Below are positions 39,955-47,588 of a DNA stretch of 64,000 nucleotides, in pieces. Both the position numbers and the translations under genes were made by a program. Location of the stretch: positions 62,001 to 126,000 of the forward strand of contig NZ_LAZU01000051.1 of NCBI RefSeq assembly GCF_000987955.1, read 5' to 3'. Source of the DNA: Paenibacillus sp. DMB20 (GTDB taxonomy: Bacteria > Bacillota > Bacilli > Paenibacillales > Paenibacillaceae). The notes beneath the pieces are model-generated. The model saw only the letters and a program-made list of their open reading frames with translations, did no database searches and was not told the DNA's origin. The number at the start of each line of letters is the position of its first letter. Position 1 is the first letter of the stretch.

Positions 39955-40868
39955 GCCTGATCGCCGGTACCATGGTGGAGCTGGAGGTTTCCCGCGAAGT
40001 CTCGCCCTATGGCTATTTTTTGAACGGGGGAGACCGCGACGTGCTTCTTCATTACTCGGAGCTTACCCGGGAGATCCAGCCTGGAGAGAGGGTAGACGTA
40101 TTTATCTTTTTCGATACGGAAGACCGTCTGGCGGCTACGATGAAAAAGCCTTACTTAACGCTTGGCGAGACGGCCCAGCTGCTTGTAGCGGATGTTCATC
40201 CGCGTCTCGGCTGCTTTCTCGAAATGGGTCTCGGCCGCCAGCTTCTGCTGCCGATCCGCGAGCTTCCCGAAATGAAAGAGCTTCATCCCCAAGTGGGCGA
40301 TTATGTATATGTGATGATGGAGCACGACAAACAGGGACGCCTTCGGGCCAAACTGGCGGGCGAAAAGGAATTGGCGCCTTTGGCCTTCGATGCGCCGCAG
40401 TCCTGGTTAAATCAGTGGTTTACGGCCCGAGTTTATAAACCGCTTCAAATGGGCACGTTCGTCATCGTTGACGGCGGCGTTCTCGGGTTCGGCGCGATCG
40501 GAATGATCCATTCCTCCGAGCGGACCCGTCTGCTTCGTCTCGGGGAAGAAGTTCGCGTAAGGGTCAGCCACATCCGGGAGGACGGTCGCGTGAATTTGTC
40601 GATGGTTCCGCGTAAAGAGGTCGGGCGCACGGATGATGCGGACCGGTTGCTCGCTTTTCTGAAGGAGCGCCCCGGAGGAGCCATGCCTTATTCCGACGCC
40701 ACGCCTCCGGAAATTATCAAGCAGCGCTTCGGTATCAGCAAATCGGCTTTTAAACGGGCCCTAGGCAAGCTGATGAAGGATGGATTGGTCACACAGAAGG
40801 AAAGCTGGACCTATTTAGCCGGAAACCAAGGGACCGCCGACTCTTCGCAGGAAGAAGGCAAGAAATAA
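39951..40868 (+). CDS. S1-like RNA-binding protein (CvfB/YitL family)
   Basis: This 305-residue protein contains tandem S1-type beta barrels (EVSREVSPYGYFLNGGDRDVLLH and LGEEVRVRVSHIREDGRVNLS) and a C-terminal winged helix (PEIIKQRFGISKSAFKRALGKL), the layout of CvfB. CvfB influences virulence gene expression in Staphylococcus; its role here is unknown. ATG 39951 overlaps the rsfS stop. Confidence 0.9.
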   Translation: MSLIAGTMVELEVSREVSPYGYFLNGGDRDVLLHYSELTREIQPGERVDVFIFFDTEDRLAATMKKPYLTLGETAQLLVADVHPRLGCFLEMGLGRQLLLPIRELPEMKELHPQVGDYVYVMMEHDKQGRLRAKLAGEKELAPLAFDAPQSWLNQWFTARVYKPLQMGTFVIVDGGVLGFGAIGMIHSSERTRLLRLGEEVRVRVSHIREDGRVNLSMVPRKEVGRTDDADRLLAFLKERPGGAMPYSDATPPEIIKQRFGISKSAFKRALGKLMKDGLVTQKESWTYLAGNQGTADSSQEEGKK

Positions 40869-40894
40869 GGAAGCCTTAAGAAAGTGGTGTCATC

Positions 40895-41665
40895 ATGTCG
40901 TCTTACCGCAAATTTGCGTACGTTTACGATCAACTTATGGAGGATATGCCGTATCCGGAGTGGCTCCGGTTCGCCCGGACCGCATGGGAAAAGCACGGCA
41001 TGCCTAAAAGCGTGGCGGAACTCGGGTGCGGCACGGGCAGCATCACCATCCCGCTCGTGAATTCGGGCTTTGAGGTAACGGGCATCGATTTATCGGCGGA
41101 CATGCTTTCCATAGCCCGCCGGAAGCTGGAGAAGACCCCTCAGGGAAACCGTTTGTTCCGCGAGGGAAGCGTCCGCTGGGTGCAGCAGGATATGCGGGTA
41201 TGGGAGCTGCCCGAAAAGGTGGATTCGGTCATATCGTTTTGCGATTGCCTGAATTATTTGCTCGAGGAGGACGATATCCGGGCTGCCTTTGCCCGTACAT
41301 ACGCAGGTCTTAAGGACGGGGGGACCTTTCTGTTTGATGTCCACCATCCGAACACGCTGGTTCGCTATGACGAAGAGCAGCCTTTCGTTGTCGATGATCC
41401 AAGCGTTTCATACATCTGGACCTGCGAATTTGACGGACCGCGCTGTCAAATCGAGCACCACTTGTCCATTTTCGCCCGGGATGAGCATGACCGCTCCGTG
41501 TATCGGCGGTTCGAGGAAACCCATATACAGCGCGGTTACGATCCGGCATGGATGAAGGTCGAACTGACCAAAACCGGCTTCCGGGACGTGAAATGCTACG
41601 CCGATTTTGAATGGGTGGAAGCGGGAGCGGATGCCCAGCGGCTGTTTTACGTTGCAGTAAAGTAA
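40895..41665 (+). CDS. Class I SAM-dependent methyltransferase
   Basis: This 256-residue protein has the SAM-binding motif VAELGCGTGSITIPL, the acidic GIDLSADML and the post-motif SFCDCLNYL. It is the methyltransferase gene commonly found at the end of the yqeG-rsfS cluster. The substrate is unknown. A terminator follows 50 bp after the stop. Confidence 0.92.
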   Translation: MSSYRKFAYVYDQLMEDMPYPEWLRFARTAWEKHGMPKSVAELGCGTGSITIPLVNSGFEVTGIDLSADMLSIARRKLEKTPQGNRLFREGSVRWVQQDMRVWELPEKVDSVISFCDCLNYLLEEDDIRAAFARTYAGLKDGGTFLFDVHHPNTLVRYDEEQPFVVDDPSVSYIWTCEFDGPRCQIEHHLSIFARDEHDRSVYRRFEETHIQRGYDPAWMKVELTKTGFRDVKCYADFEWVEAGADAQRLFYVAVK

Positions 41666-41715
41666 AGAAGGGCCATCGCTGGTGAAATTGTCCTGCAGCT
41701 TCATACTGAAAGCCG

Positions 41716-41763
41716 AAAGACTGTTCCAAGCAGAGCATCTGCGTTAGGAGCAGTCTTTTTTTA
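41716..41763 (+). terminator. Terminator after the methyltransferase gene
   Basis: AAGACTG and TCC pair with GGA and CAGTCTT around a 16-base loop, followed by T7. Confidence 0.8.
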
Positions 41764-41873
41764 AGAGATAAGACAGTATAAGCTTCGAAAGACGCTGCTT
41801 CCTTATCCCGCAAGAAAAACTTCCACTAAATGCGGTCTGTCTTCTGAGAAAGTACCTCGATAGACGTTTTTCT
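41764..41873. repeat. Dispersed intergenic repeat, copy R2
   Basis: This is the second copy of the R1 element at 191-306, in the same orientation and again immediately downstream of a terminator T tract. The right-hand half (AAATGCGGTCTGTCTTCTGA) is the best conserved part. Confidence 0.75.
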
Positions 41874-41923
41874 TATTTGACTTCTGGAATTGAGCGTCCG
41901 CCGATTCCGTAGATGAGATGATG

Positions 41924-41987
41924 TGTAAAAAGTATTTGACATCATAAATATCTCTTTTTATAATCGGAGTGTAAAAAGTTTTTTACA
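41924..41987 (+). promoter_or_regulatory. XRE promoter with twin palindromic operators
   Basis: A consensus promoter, TTGACA (41936-41941), 17 bp, TATAAT (41959-41964), is bracketed by two 18 bp operators. They are TGTAAAAAGTATTTGACA (41924-41941, including the -35) and the perfect palindrome TGTAAAAAGTTTTTTACA (41970-41987, at the start of the transcript). They are 46 bp apart. Autorepression by the adjacent XRE protein is inferred. Confidence 0.75.
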
Positions 41988-42016
41988 TACCTTTAGCAAT
42001 CGATGGAGAACCGCAA

Positions 42017-42223
42017 ATGAAAAATCGAATCAAGGAATACAGGGAAATGAAACATATTTCGCAGGGGAAGTTGGCGGATTTGTGCAATGTGAGCAGACAG
42101 ACCATCAATGCCATCGAAAACAATAAATACGATCCCAGTTTGCAGCTGGCTTTTGACATTGCCGAAAACTTAGGAGTCAGGATCGACAACTTATTTATAC
42201 ATGAAAAGGGGGAGAACGGATGA
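42017..42223 (+). CDS. XRE-family transcriptional regulator (YgzD-like)
   Basis: This 68-residue single helix-turn-helix protein has MKHISQGKLADLCNVSRQTI and NKYDPSLQLAFDIAENLGV, typical of small Cro/CI-like repressors in Firmicutes. It overlaps the membrane protein gene by 4 bp. The twin operators upstream fit self-control. Confidence 0.92.
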   Translation: MKNRIKEYREMKHISQGKLADLCNVSRQTINAIENNKYDPSLQLAFDIAENLGVRIDNLFIHEKGENG

Positions 42224-42611
42224 GTGCTCGGAAAATAGGGGCAGTAATCTTTGGCTTGGGTGCGCTGATTGTAATAGGATTTACAATATATAAAATCAGT
42301 GCGGGAAAAGATGTCGGCTTCAACGAAATCATAACGATCGCATGTTTGGTGATGATCTTTCTCACTAGTATTACCTGGGGTAGCAAAGAGGAGAAAGACG
42401 GGATATTGCCGGGAGAAGAGCTGGGACAAAGGATAACGGAAAAAAGTTCAAAAGTGGGTTATTTCCTGCTGACTTTTTTTTATCTTGGTCGCCGTATGTG
42501 CAGATCAGCTCACTCATGGAACAACCAACATTTTTTTTATTGCTATTATTGGGATTGGCGATGATCACGCTCCCATTTATTGAGTTTATCATTGCAAGAA
42601 AGTATCAGTAA
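42220..42611 (+). CDS. Small membrane protein paired with the XRE regulator (two frame breaks)
   Basis: The corrected protein has 129 residues and four hydrophobic helices: IGAVIFGLGALIVIGFTIY, IITIACLVMIFLTSITW, YFLLTFFILVAVCADQL and LLLLLGLAMITLPFIEFII. Two runs of eight T (42474-42481 and 42531-42538) each hold one base too many; fixing both gives a natural end IARKYQ at TAA 42609. XRE regulators often sit with such DUF-type membrane proteins of unknown role. Confidence 0.75.
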
Positions 42612-42644
42612 AACGCATACAACCGATTTTGTGATAGACCCATG

Positions 42645-42690
42645 AAGCCGATTTCTTCAATGTAAAAGGAGATCGGCTTGATTTGTTTTC
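42645..42690 (+). terminator. Terminator after the XRE operon
   Basis: AAGCCGAT pairs with ATCGGCTT (with extra TC and GA pairs) around a 14-base loop, followed by GATTTGTTTT. Confidence 0.65.
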
Positions 42691-42821
42691 ACGTGATCAA
42701 TGCGCGCTATGATTTAATCGAAGTCTGTTTTCTTCTTGTCCGTTTGATTGAGGTTAAGTTTTATGCGCACTCCCGTAGGTTTTCGGTTCCTCGTGTGATA
42801 GACTATACCCGCAATTGATGT

Positions 42822-42835
42822 GGAAAGCGTTTACA
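42822..42835. promoter_or_regulatory. Putative cre site of the second sugar cluster
   Basis: GGAAAGCGTTTACA differs from the cre consensus TGWAARCGYTWNCW only at its first base. It lies 54 bp upstream of the first gene of the cluster. Confidence 0.45.
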
Positions 42836-42888
42836 GAAAAAGAGCGGGTTTAATAATCATTTTGATGGTAGAAAGGGTGATTAGGCTC

Positions 42889-43740
42889 ATGAAATTTTCG
42901 GTATTTACCGTAGCCACCCCGGACATGACGCCGGAGGAGTTGGCGGCTTTCGCAAAAGAGGCCGGGATCGAGGGAATCGAGTGGCGTTTTAAAGAGATTC
43001 CTGCGGATGCCCGGGAAGAAGAGCCTTCGTATTGGCGGCACAACCGGTGCTCCATGGATCCTGCGGGGACGGAGGAGGAATGGCTCCGTTTTGAACGGGC
43101 CGCAAGGGAGAACGGGCGGAAGAGCATTGCGGTCGTCCCTTATTTAACCTGTGGAGATATTGCGGGAACACGAAACGTCATGAAGGCAGCAAAGCTGCTG
43201 GGAGCTTCTTTTATTCGGGCAGGCGTTCCCGCCTATGACCGACGGACGAATTATCGTGGGCTGTATGAACAGGCTGTCCGTTATTTAAGAGAGGTTGAAG
43301 AATTGGCCGCGGAATTCGGAATCAAGGCGTTGGTCGAAACGCACCATAACACGATTGCACCGAGTGCCGGACTGGCCCATCGCCTTGTATGCCATTTCGA
43401 TCCGCGGTTTATCGGCGTGCTGTACGACCCGGGCAATATGGTATATGAAGGCTACGAGAATTACAGAATGGGTCTTGAACTTTTGGGACCTTATCTGGCC
43501 CATGTCCATGTCAAAAATGCCGGTTACAGCCGCGCCGCGTCAGAGGACGGAAGCCGAACGATATGGAACCGGGAATGGCTTCCGCTGGAACAGGGGGCCG
43601 TATCCTGGCCGGAGGTCTTGTCGGACCTGAAGTCCGTCGGATATGGAGGTTACTTCGGAATCGAGGATTTCAGCGGCTCCGCTTCCTCCAGGGAGATGTT
43701 GAAAACGTTTGTGTCCCGGATGGCGGAATGGGGGAAATAA
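42889..43740 (+). CDS. Sugar phosphate isomerase/epimerase-like TIM barrel
   Basis: This 283-residue AP endonuclease 2-type TIM barrel has metal-site motifs IKALVETHHNTIAPS, IGVLYDPGNMVYEG, LAHVHVKNAGY and a final Glu in YFGIEDFSGS. ATG 42889 is chosen because GAAAGGGTGA precedes it. It leads a cluster with two Gfo/Idh/MocA genes, parallel to the set at 23-27 kb. The substrate is unknown. Confidence 0.9.
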   Translation: MKFSVFTVATPDMTPEELAAFAKEAGIEGIEWRFKEIPADAREEEPSYWRHNRCSMDPAGTEEEWLRFERAARENGRKSIAVVPYLTCGDIAGTRNVMKAAKLLGASFIRAGVPAYDRRTNYRGLYEQAVRYLREVEELAAEFGIKALVETHHNTIAPSAGLAHRLVCHFDPRFIGVLYDPGNMVYEGYENYRMGLELLGPYLAHVHVKNAGYSRAASEDGSRTIWNREWLPLEQGAVSWPEVLSDLKSVGYGGYFGIEDFSGSASSREMLKTFVSRMAEWGK

Positions 43741-43795
43741 AGCGGCTGCATGACGGAATTAAACCGGATGGATTCAAGCTTAAGGAGGGATTTGG

Positions 43796-44959
43796 ATGCA
43801 AAAGCTCAAAATAGGGGTAATCGGCCTCGGCATGGGTTATTTCCACGCCAGGACACTGGCCGCCGGAGCTATTCGCGGAGCCTGCCTCGCCGCCGTGTGC
43901 GACGTGCAGCCGGCCAAACGGGAAATGGCGAGGGCCGAGCTTCCCGAAGAGGTATCCATTTGGGAGGATGCCCAAGCGATGATGGCGTCGGGGGAGCTGG
44001 ATGCCGTCATTATTGCGACTCCCCATTACGGGCACCCGGAGGAAGCGATTTTTGCATTTGGGCAGGGATTGCATGTTTTGATCGAGAAACCGGCGGGCGT
44101 TTATACGAAACAGGTCCGGGAGATGAACCGGGTTGCGGCGGGCAGTGGAAAAGTATTTTCGATCATGTACAACCAGCGCTGCAATCCGCTGTACCGGAAG
44201 CTGCGAGAGCTGATTGCCGACGGGGAACTCGGAGACATCCGCCGGATGAATTGGATTGTCACCCATTGGTACCGGTCCCAAAGCTATTATGATTCGGGCG
44301 GCTGGCGTGCGACATGGGCAGGGGAAGGCGGAGGCGTGCTCATTAACCAGTCCCCGCATCAATTGGATTTATGGCAGTGGACCACCGGGCTTATGCCTCG
44401 CAGAATCCGGGCATTCTGCTCCTTCGGAAAATACCGGAACATCGAAGTGGAAGACGATGTGACGGCTTATGCGGAATACGAAAACGGCGCTACCGGCATA
44501 TTTATTACAACGACCGGCGAAGCGCCCGGAAGCAACCGGTTTGAGGTAACTGGAGACCGCGGAAAAATCGTCGTGGAGGACGAAAAGCTGACGTTTTGGC
44601 GTTTACGCGTGCCGGAACCGCAGTTCAACCGGGAATACGCCGGGGGTTTCGGCCAGCCCGAATGCTGGAAATGCGAAATACCGGTCTCCGGCGACGATCC
44701 GCATCATGCCGGCATCATTCAAAATTTCACGGATGCCATTCTTCATGGCGTCCCGTTAATCGCGCCCGGCGAAGAGGGGATCAAAGGACTAACCTTGTCC
44801 AACGCGATGCACCTGTCGAGCTGGAAAGACGATTGGGTCACGCTGCCGCTGGATGAGGAGCTGTACCATGAACAGCTTCAGGAACGGATCCGGAACTCCA
44901 CCTATCAAAAAGAGGTAAGGGAAACGGGACCGGCAGACATGTCGAAGACCTTCGGCTAG
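43796..44959 (+). CDS. Gfo/Idh/MocA-family oxidoreductase
   Basis: This 387-residue dehydrogenase-like protein has the Rossmann start KIGVIGLGMGYFHARTLA, KP motif HVLIEKPAGVYTKQV and catalytic stretch GGGVLINQSPHQLDLWQWT. RBS TAAGGAGG precedes the ATG. The motif YYDSGGWRATW matches YYDSAGWRGTW of the gene at 25166, so the two are related paralogues. It is the middle gene of the second sugar cluster. Confidence 0.93.
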   Translation: MQKLKIGVIGLGMGYFHARTLAAGAIRGACLAAVCDVQPAKREMARAELPEEVSIWEDAQAMMASGELDAVIIATPHYGHPEEAIFAFGQGLHVLIEKPAGVYTKQVREMNRVAAGSGKVFSIMYNQRCNPLYRKLRELIADGELGDIRRMNWIVTHWYRSQSYYDSGGWRATWAGEGGGVLINQSPHQLDLWQWTTGLMPRRIRAFCSFGKYRNIEVEDDVTAYAEYENGATGIFITTTGEAPGSNRFEVTGDRGKIVVEDEKLTFWRLRVPEPQFNREYAGGFGQPECWKCEIPVSGDDPHHAGIIQNFTDAILHGVPLIAPGEEGIKGLTLSNAMHLSSWKDDWVTLPLDEELYHEQLQERIRNSTYQKEVRETGPADMSKTFG

Positions 44960-45028
44960 AGTTAACCGAAAGCCGGCAGCTAATATTTCGGATCAGCTTA
45001 TCATAGGAGTTTAAGGAGGCCATAACCA

Positions 45029-46117
45029 ATGAATCGCATCAGCGGTATGCTGTACGCTCCCTCCGGTCAAGCCCGGCCCGTTGTCGGTCCCGGAGAATTC
45101 GTGTTTGCGGCAACATCTCTGGAGCATGGGCATATTTATGGCATGTGCAACGGATTAATCGAGGCGGGGGCGACTCTAAAATGGGTATACGACGATGATC
45201 CGGCGAAAATGGAGGCTTTTATCAAAACCTATCCACAGGTCCGCGCTGCCTCCTCAGAAGAGGAAATTTTGGCGGATGGGACGGTACGACTTGTGGCTGC
45301 AGCGGCCATTCCTTCGAAGAGGTGCGAACTGGGACTGAAGGTGATGTCGCACGGCAAAGACTATTTCACGGACAAAACGCCGTTTACCACGCTGGATCAA
45401 GTGGAGTCCGCGCGGGCCAAAGCGGCCGAAACGGGCCGCAAATACATGGTATATTACAGCGAACGGCTGCATGTCGAGAGCGCGGTTCATGCCGGCCGGT
45501 TGATTCGGGACGGAGCAATCGGACGAGTGATCCAGGTGATGGGCACAGGTCCGCACCGGCTTGACGCCTCCTCGCGTCCGGACTGGTTTTTCAAACGGGA
45601 ATTGTACGGCGGCATCCTGTGCGACATTGGCTCCCATCAGATCGAGCAATTTTTGTTTTATGCCGGCTGCAGGGATGCCGAAGTAACCAGCAGCAGGGTG
45701 GCGAATTACAATCATGCCGATTACCCGGAGCTCGAGGATTTCGGGGATGCCACCCTGGTCGGGGACAATGGCGCCGCCCATTATTTTCGGGTGGACTGGT
45801 TTACGCCGGACGGCTTGGGGACGTGGGGCGACGGGAGGACCTTTATTCTCGGCACGGAAGGTTATATCGAACTGCGGAAATACATCGATGTGGCCCGAAG
45901 TCCGCACGGGGATCACCTGTACCTCGTCAACGGCCAGGGAGAGCATCACATGGAACTTAAGGGCAAGGTCGGCTTTCCGTTTTTCGGCGAGCTTATTCTT
46001 GATTGCCTGGAACGGACTGAAAGGGCGATGACGCAGGAGCATGCCTTCAAAGCCGGGGAGCTGTGCGTCAAGGCGCAGAACATGGCAATTCGTCTCTCTC
46101 AAGGTATTCCGTTATAA
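45029..46117 (+). CDS. Gfo/Idh/MocA-family oxidoreductase
   Basis: This 362-residue protein has the Rossmann region EFVFAATSLEHGHIYGMCNG, the motif YFTDKTPFTTLDQVESA and the catalytic segment GGILCDIGSHQIEQFLFYAG. TTTAAGGAGG precedes the ATG. Its last 119 bp (from 45999) are part of a segment duplicated at 50991, next to the pqq operon. The gene itself is intact. Confidence 0.93.
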   Translation: MNRISGMLYAPSGQARPVVGPGEFVFAATSLEHGHIYGMCNGLIEAGATLKWVYDDDPAKMEAFIKTYPQVRAASSEEEILADGTVRLVAAAAIPSKRCELGLKVMSHGKDYFTDKTPFTTLDQVESARAKAAETGRKYMVYYSERLHVESAVHAGRLIRDGAIGRVIQVMGTGPHRLDASSRPDWFFKRELYGGILCDIGSHQIEQFLFYAGCRDAEVTSSRVANYNHADYPELEDFGDATLVGDNGAAHYFRVDWFTPDGLGTWGDGRTFILGTEGYIELRKYIDVARSPHGDHLYLVNGQGEHHMELKGKVGFPFFGELILDCLERTERAMTQEHAFKAGELCVKAQNMAIRLSQGIPL

Positions 46118-46517
46118 TAGCGGGCATACCAGTACGAAAAGGGGCAGACTCTATGAAACCGGCGTCCTCCAAAAACGGAACAAACGGGCATATCCAGCTG
46201 CATCGGCCGTATGAGGAACGACCGTCCCGTCGAGAGCGGCGTTTTTCATTCGCATCCGTTTTACGAAATATATTATTTTCACGAAGGTCACTGCACTTAT
46301 TTGATCGGCGACCGGATTTACGTGCTGAAGCCCGGGGATCTTCTGCTGATGAACGACCTGACCCTCCATTGTTCCCATGTCCATACGGATGCCAGGTATG
46401 TTCGCAGCATCGTTCATTTCGTTCCCGGATTTTTGGAGCAGTGGCTTCATCCGGCGGTTTCGGCTGCCGTCCCTGAAAAAGAACGCCATATCCAGCAGGT
46501 CATCACGTTTGTGGAAC
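45999..46517 (+). repeat. Left copy of the duplication flanking the pqq island
   Basis: From TTGATTGCCTGGAACGGA onward this segment aligns with 50991-51726. It contains the last part of the upstream Gfo/Idh gene, the spacer GGCATACCAGTACGAAAAG and the 5' part of an AraC-type gene. It lacks 11 bp near 46210 and 207 bp at 46470 that the right copy has. Homology ends at GTTTGTGGAAC. Confidence 0.85.
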
Positions 46518-46543
46518 GTGAATCGTTAAAAAGCATTGAATAA
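46153..46543 (+). pseudogene. AraC-family regulator, truncated left copy
   Basis: The N-terminal cupin-like sensing part is readable from 46211 (SGVFHSHPFYEIYYFHEGH and YVLKPGDLLLMNDLTLH). The true start ATG 46153 is out of frame through an 11 bp loss. A 207 bp in-frame deletion joins two TGCCGT repeats at 46465-46470. The DNA-binding domain is missing because homology stops at VITFVE. The right copy at 51144 shows what has been lost. It is not a functional AraC regulator. Confidence 0.88.
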
Positions 46544-46555
46544 ATGAGCAGTCAA

Positions 46556-46600
46556 AAACATCCGGCTCCAAGGATTTTTCTCCTGGAGCCGGATGTTTAT
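46556..46600. terminator. Bidirectional terminator at the left edge of the pqq island
   Basis: ACATCCGGCTCC pairs perfectly with GGAGCCGGATGT around AAGGATTTTTCTCCT. It ends in TTATTT on the plus strand and TTTTTGAC on the minus strand, so it can close the pqq operon 29 bp after its last gene. Confidence 0.88.
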
Positions 46601-46628
46601 TTCGGAGCGTATGGCGACGATCCATAAA

Positions 46629-47576
46629 TTATAGCGTCTGCTGCTCAGGCAGCTCGTTCATGAAATAACGAATCCAGTTTTTGCTCAAAAAATGCTCCAC
46701 ATCGTCCGCGCTGTAGTAGTTCAGCAGCATATCCGCCAAATCGGGGTATTTGCCGGCGTGCTCCAGGCCGATCAGCCAGCGGCTGGTGCCGTCGAAGTCC
46801 GAGCCGAAGCCGATATGCCGCTTGCCGCCGAGGCTGCAAATATGGTCGATATGCAGCAGCAGCTTATCCATTGTGACCGGCTCTTCCGGCATGACGAACG
46901 GCGGAACGAACGTAATGCCGATGACGCCGCCTTTGCGGATCAAGGCGGCGATCTGCCCGTCGTTCAGGTTGCGAAGGCACGGGCTGATCGCGCCGGCGTT
47001 GGAGTGGGAGGCGATGAACGGCCGTTCCGACAGCTCGGCCAGCTCCCAAAACCCGGCTTCGGACAAATGCGACACGTCGAGGACCAGCCCCAGCCGGTTG
47101 CATTCCGCAATGAGCTGCCTGCCTTTGGCCGTCAGTCCGCCTTTGCGTGCCTCCAGCACTCCGTCGGCCGCCCAATTGGCATAGTTCCACGTCAGCCCGA
47201 CGCTGCGCAGCCCGAGCTCATACAAAATGCGCAAATAGGCGAGATTGCCGCCCAATGCGTCGACGCCTTCGAGCGAGAGCATCGCTCCGATTTGCGTTCC
47301 GGACAGCACGTGCTGCAAATCCTGCTTCGTCCGTACAAAATGGATCGGCTCTTCGGAAACGATCCGAGATAGGAACAAATCGACGCAATCCAAAACATGC
47401 TTGAAGTCGCCGTTCCAACGTTCGCTTAAATAGATGGCGAAATTTTGCACCTTCACTTTCCCTGCGAGCAGCCGTTCCACGGTGACGTCGAGCAGGCTCG
47501 CTTCCTTGCGGAAATCGAGCTCGGGATTTTGAAAAAGCTTGCTCAGCACATCGCAATGCGTATCGAGAACGTGCAC
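46629..47576 (-). CDS. Membrane-dipeptidase-family (M19) peptidase in the pqq operon
   Basis: This 315-residue renal dipeptidase-like zinc enzyme has the first metal motif LDTHCD, the bridging acidic motif MLSLEGVDAL, LDVSHLSEAGFWEL, FIASHSNAGAISPCLRNL and HIGFGSDFDGT. It has no signal peptide, so it should be cytosolic. GTG 47576 follows AAGGGGGAA. It is the last cistron, 12 bp after pqqE. PQQ synthesis needs proteolytic release of the crosslinked Glu-Tyr from PqqA, normally by M16-type PqqF/G proteases. None is seen here, so a role for this peptidase in that step is a reasonable inference, not a proven one. Confidence 0.88.
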   Translation of the reverse strand: MHVLDTHCDVLSKLFQNPELDFRKEASLLDVTVERLLAGKVKVQNFAIYLSERWNGDFKHVLDCVDLFLSRIVSEEPIHFVRTKQDLQHVLSGTQIGAMLSLEGVDALGGNLAYLRILYELGLRSVGLTWNYANWAADGVLEARKGGLTAKGRQLIAECNRLGLVLDVSHLSEAGFWELAELSERPFIASHSNAGAISPCLRNLNDGQIAALIRKGGVIGITFVPPFVMPEEPVTMDKLLLHIDHICSLGGKRHIGFGSDFDGTSRWLIGLEHAGKYPDLADMLLNYYSADDVEHFLSKNWIRYFMNELPEQQTL

Positions 47577-47588
47577 GGCGATTCCCCC

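Noticed and set aside
41970..41987. GlnR/TnrA box at the XRE promoter
   Set aside because: The palindrome is 18 bp with a different centre; the 17 bp TGTNAN7TNACA spacing does not fit.
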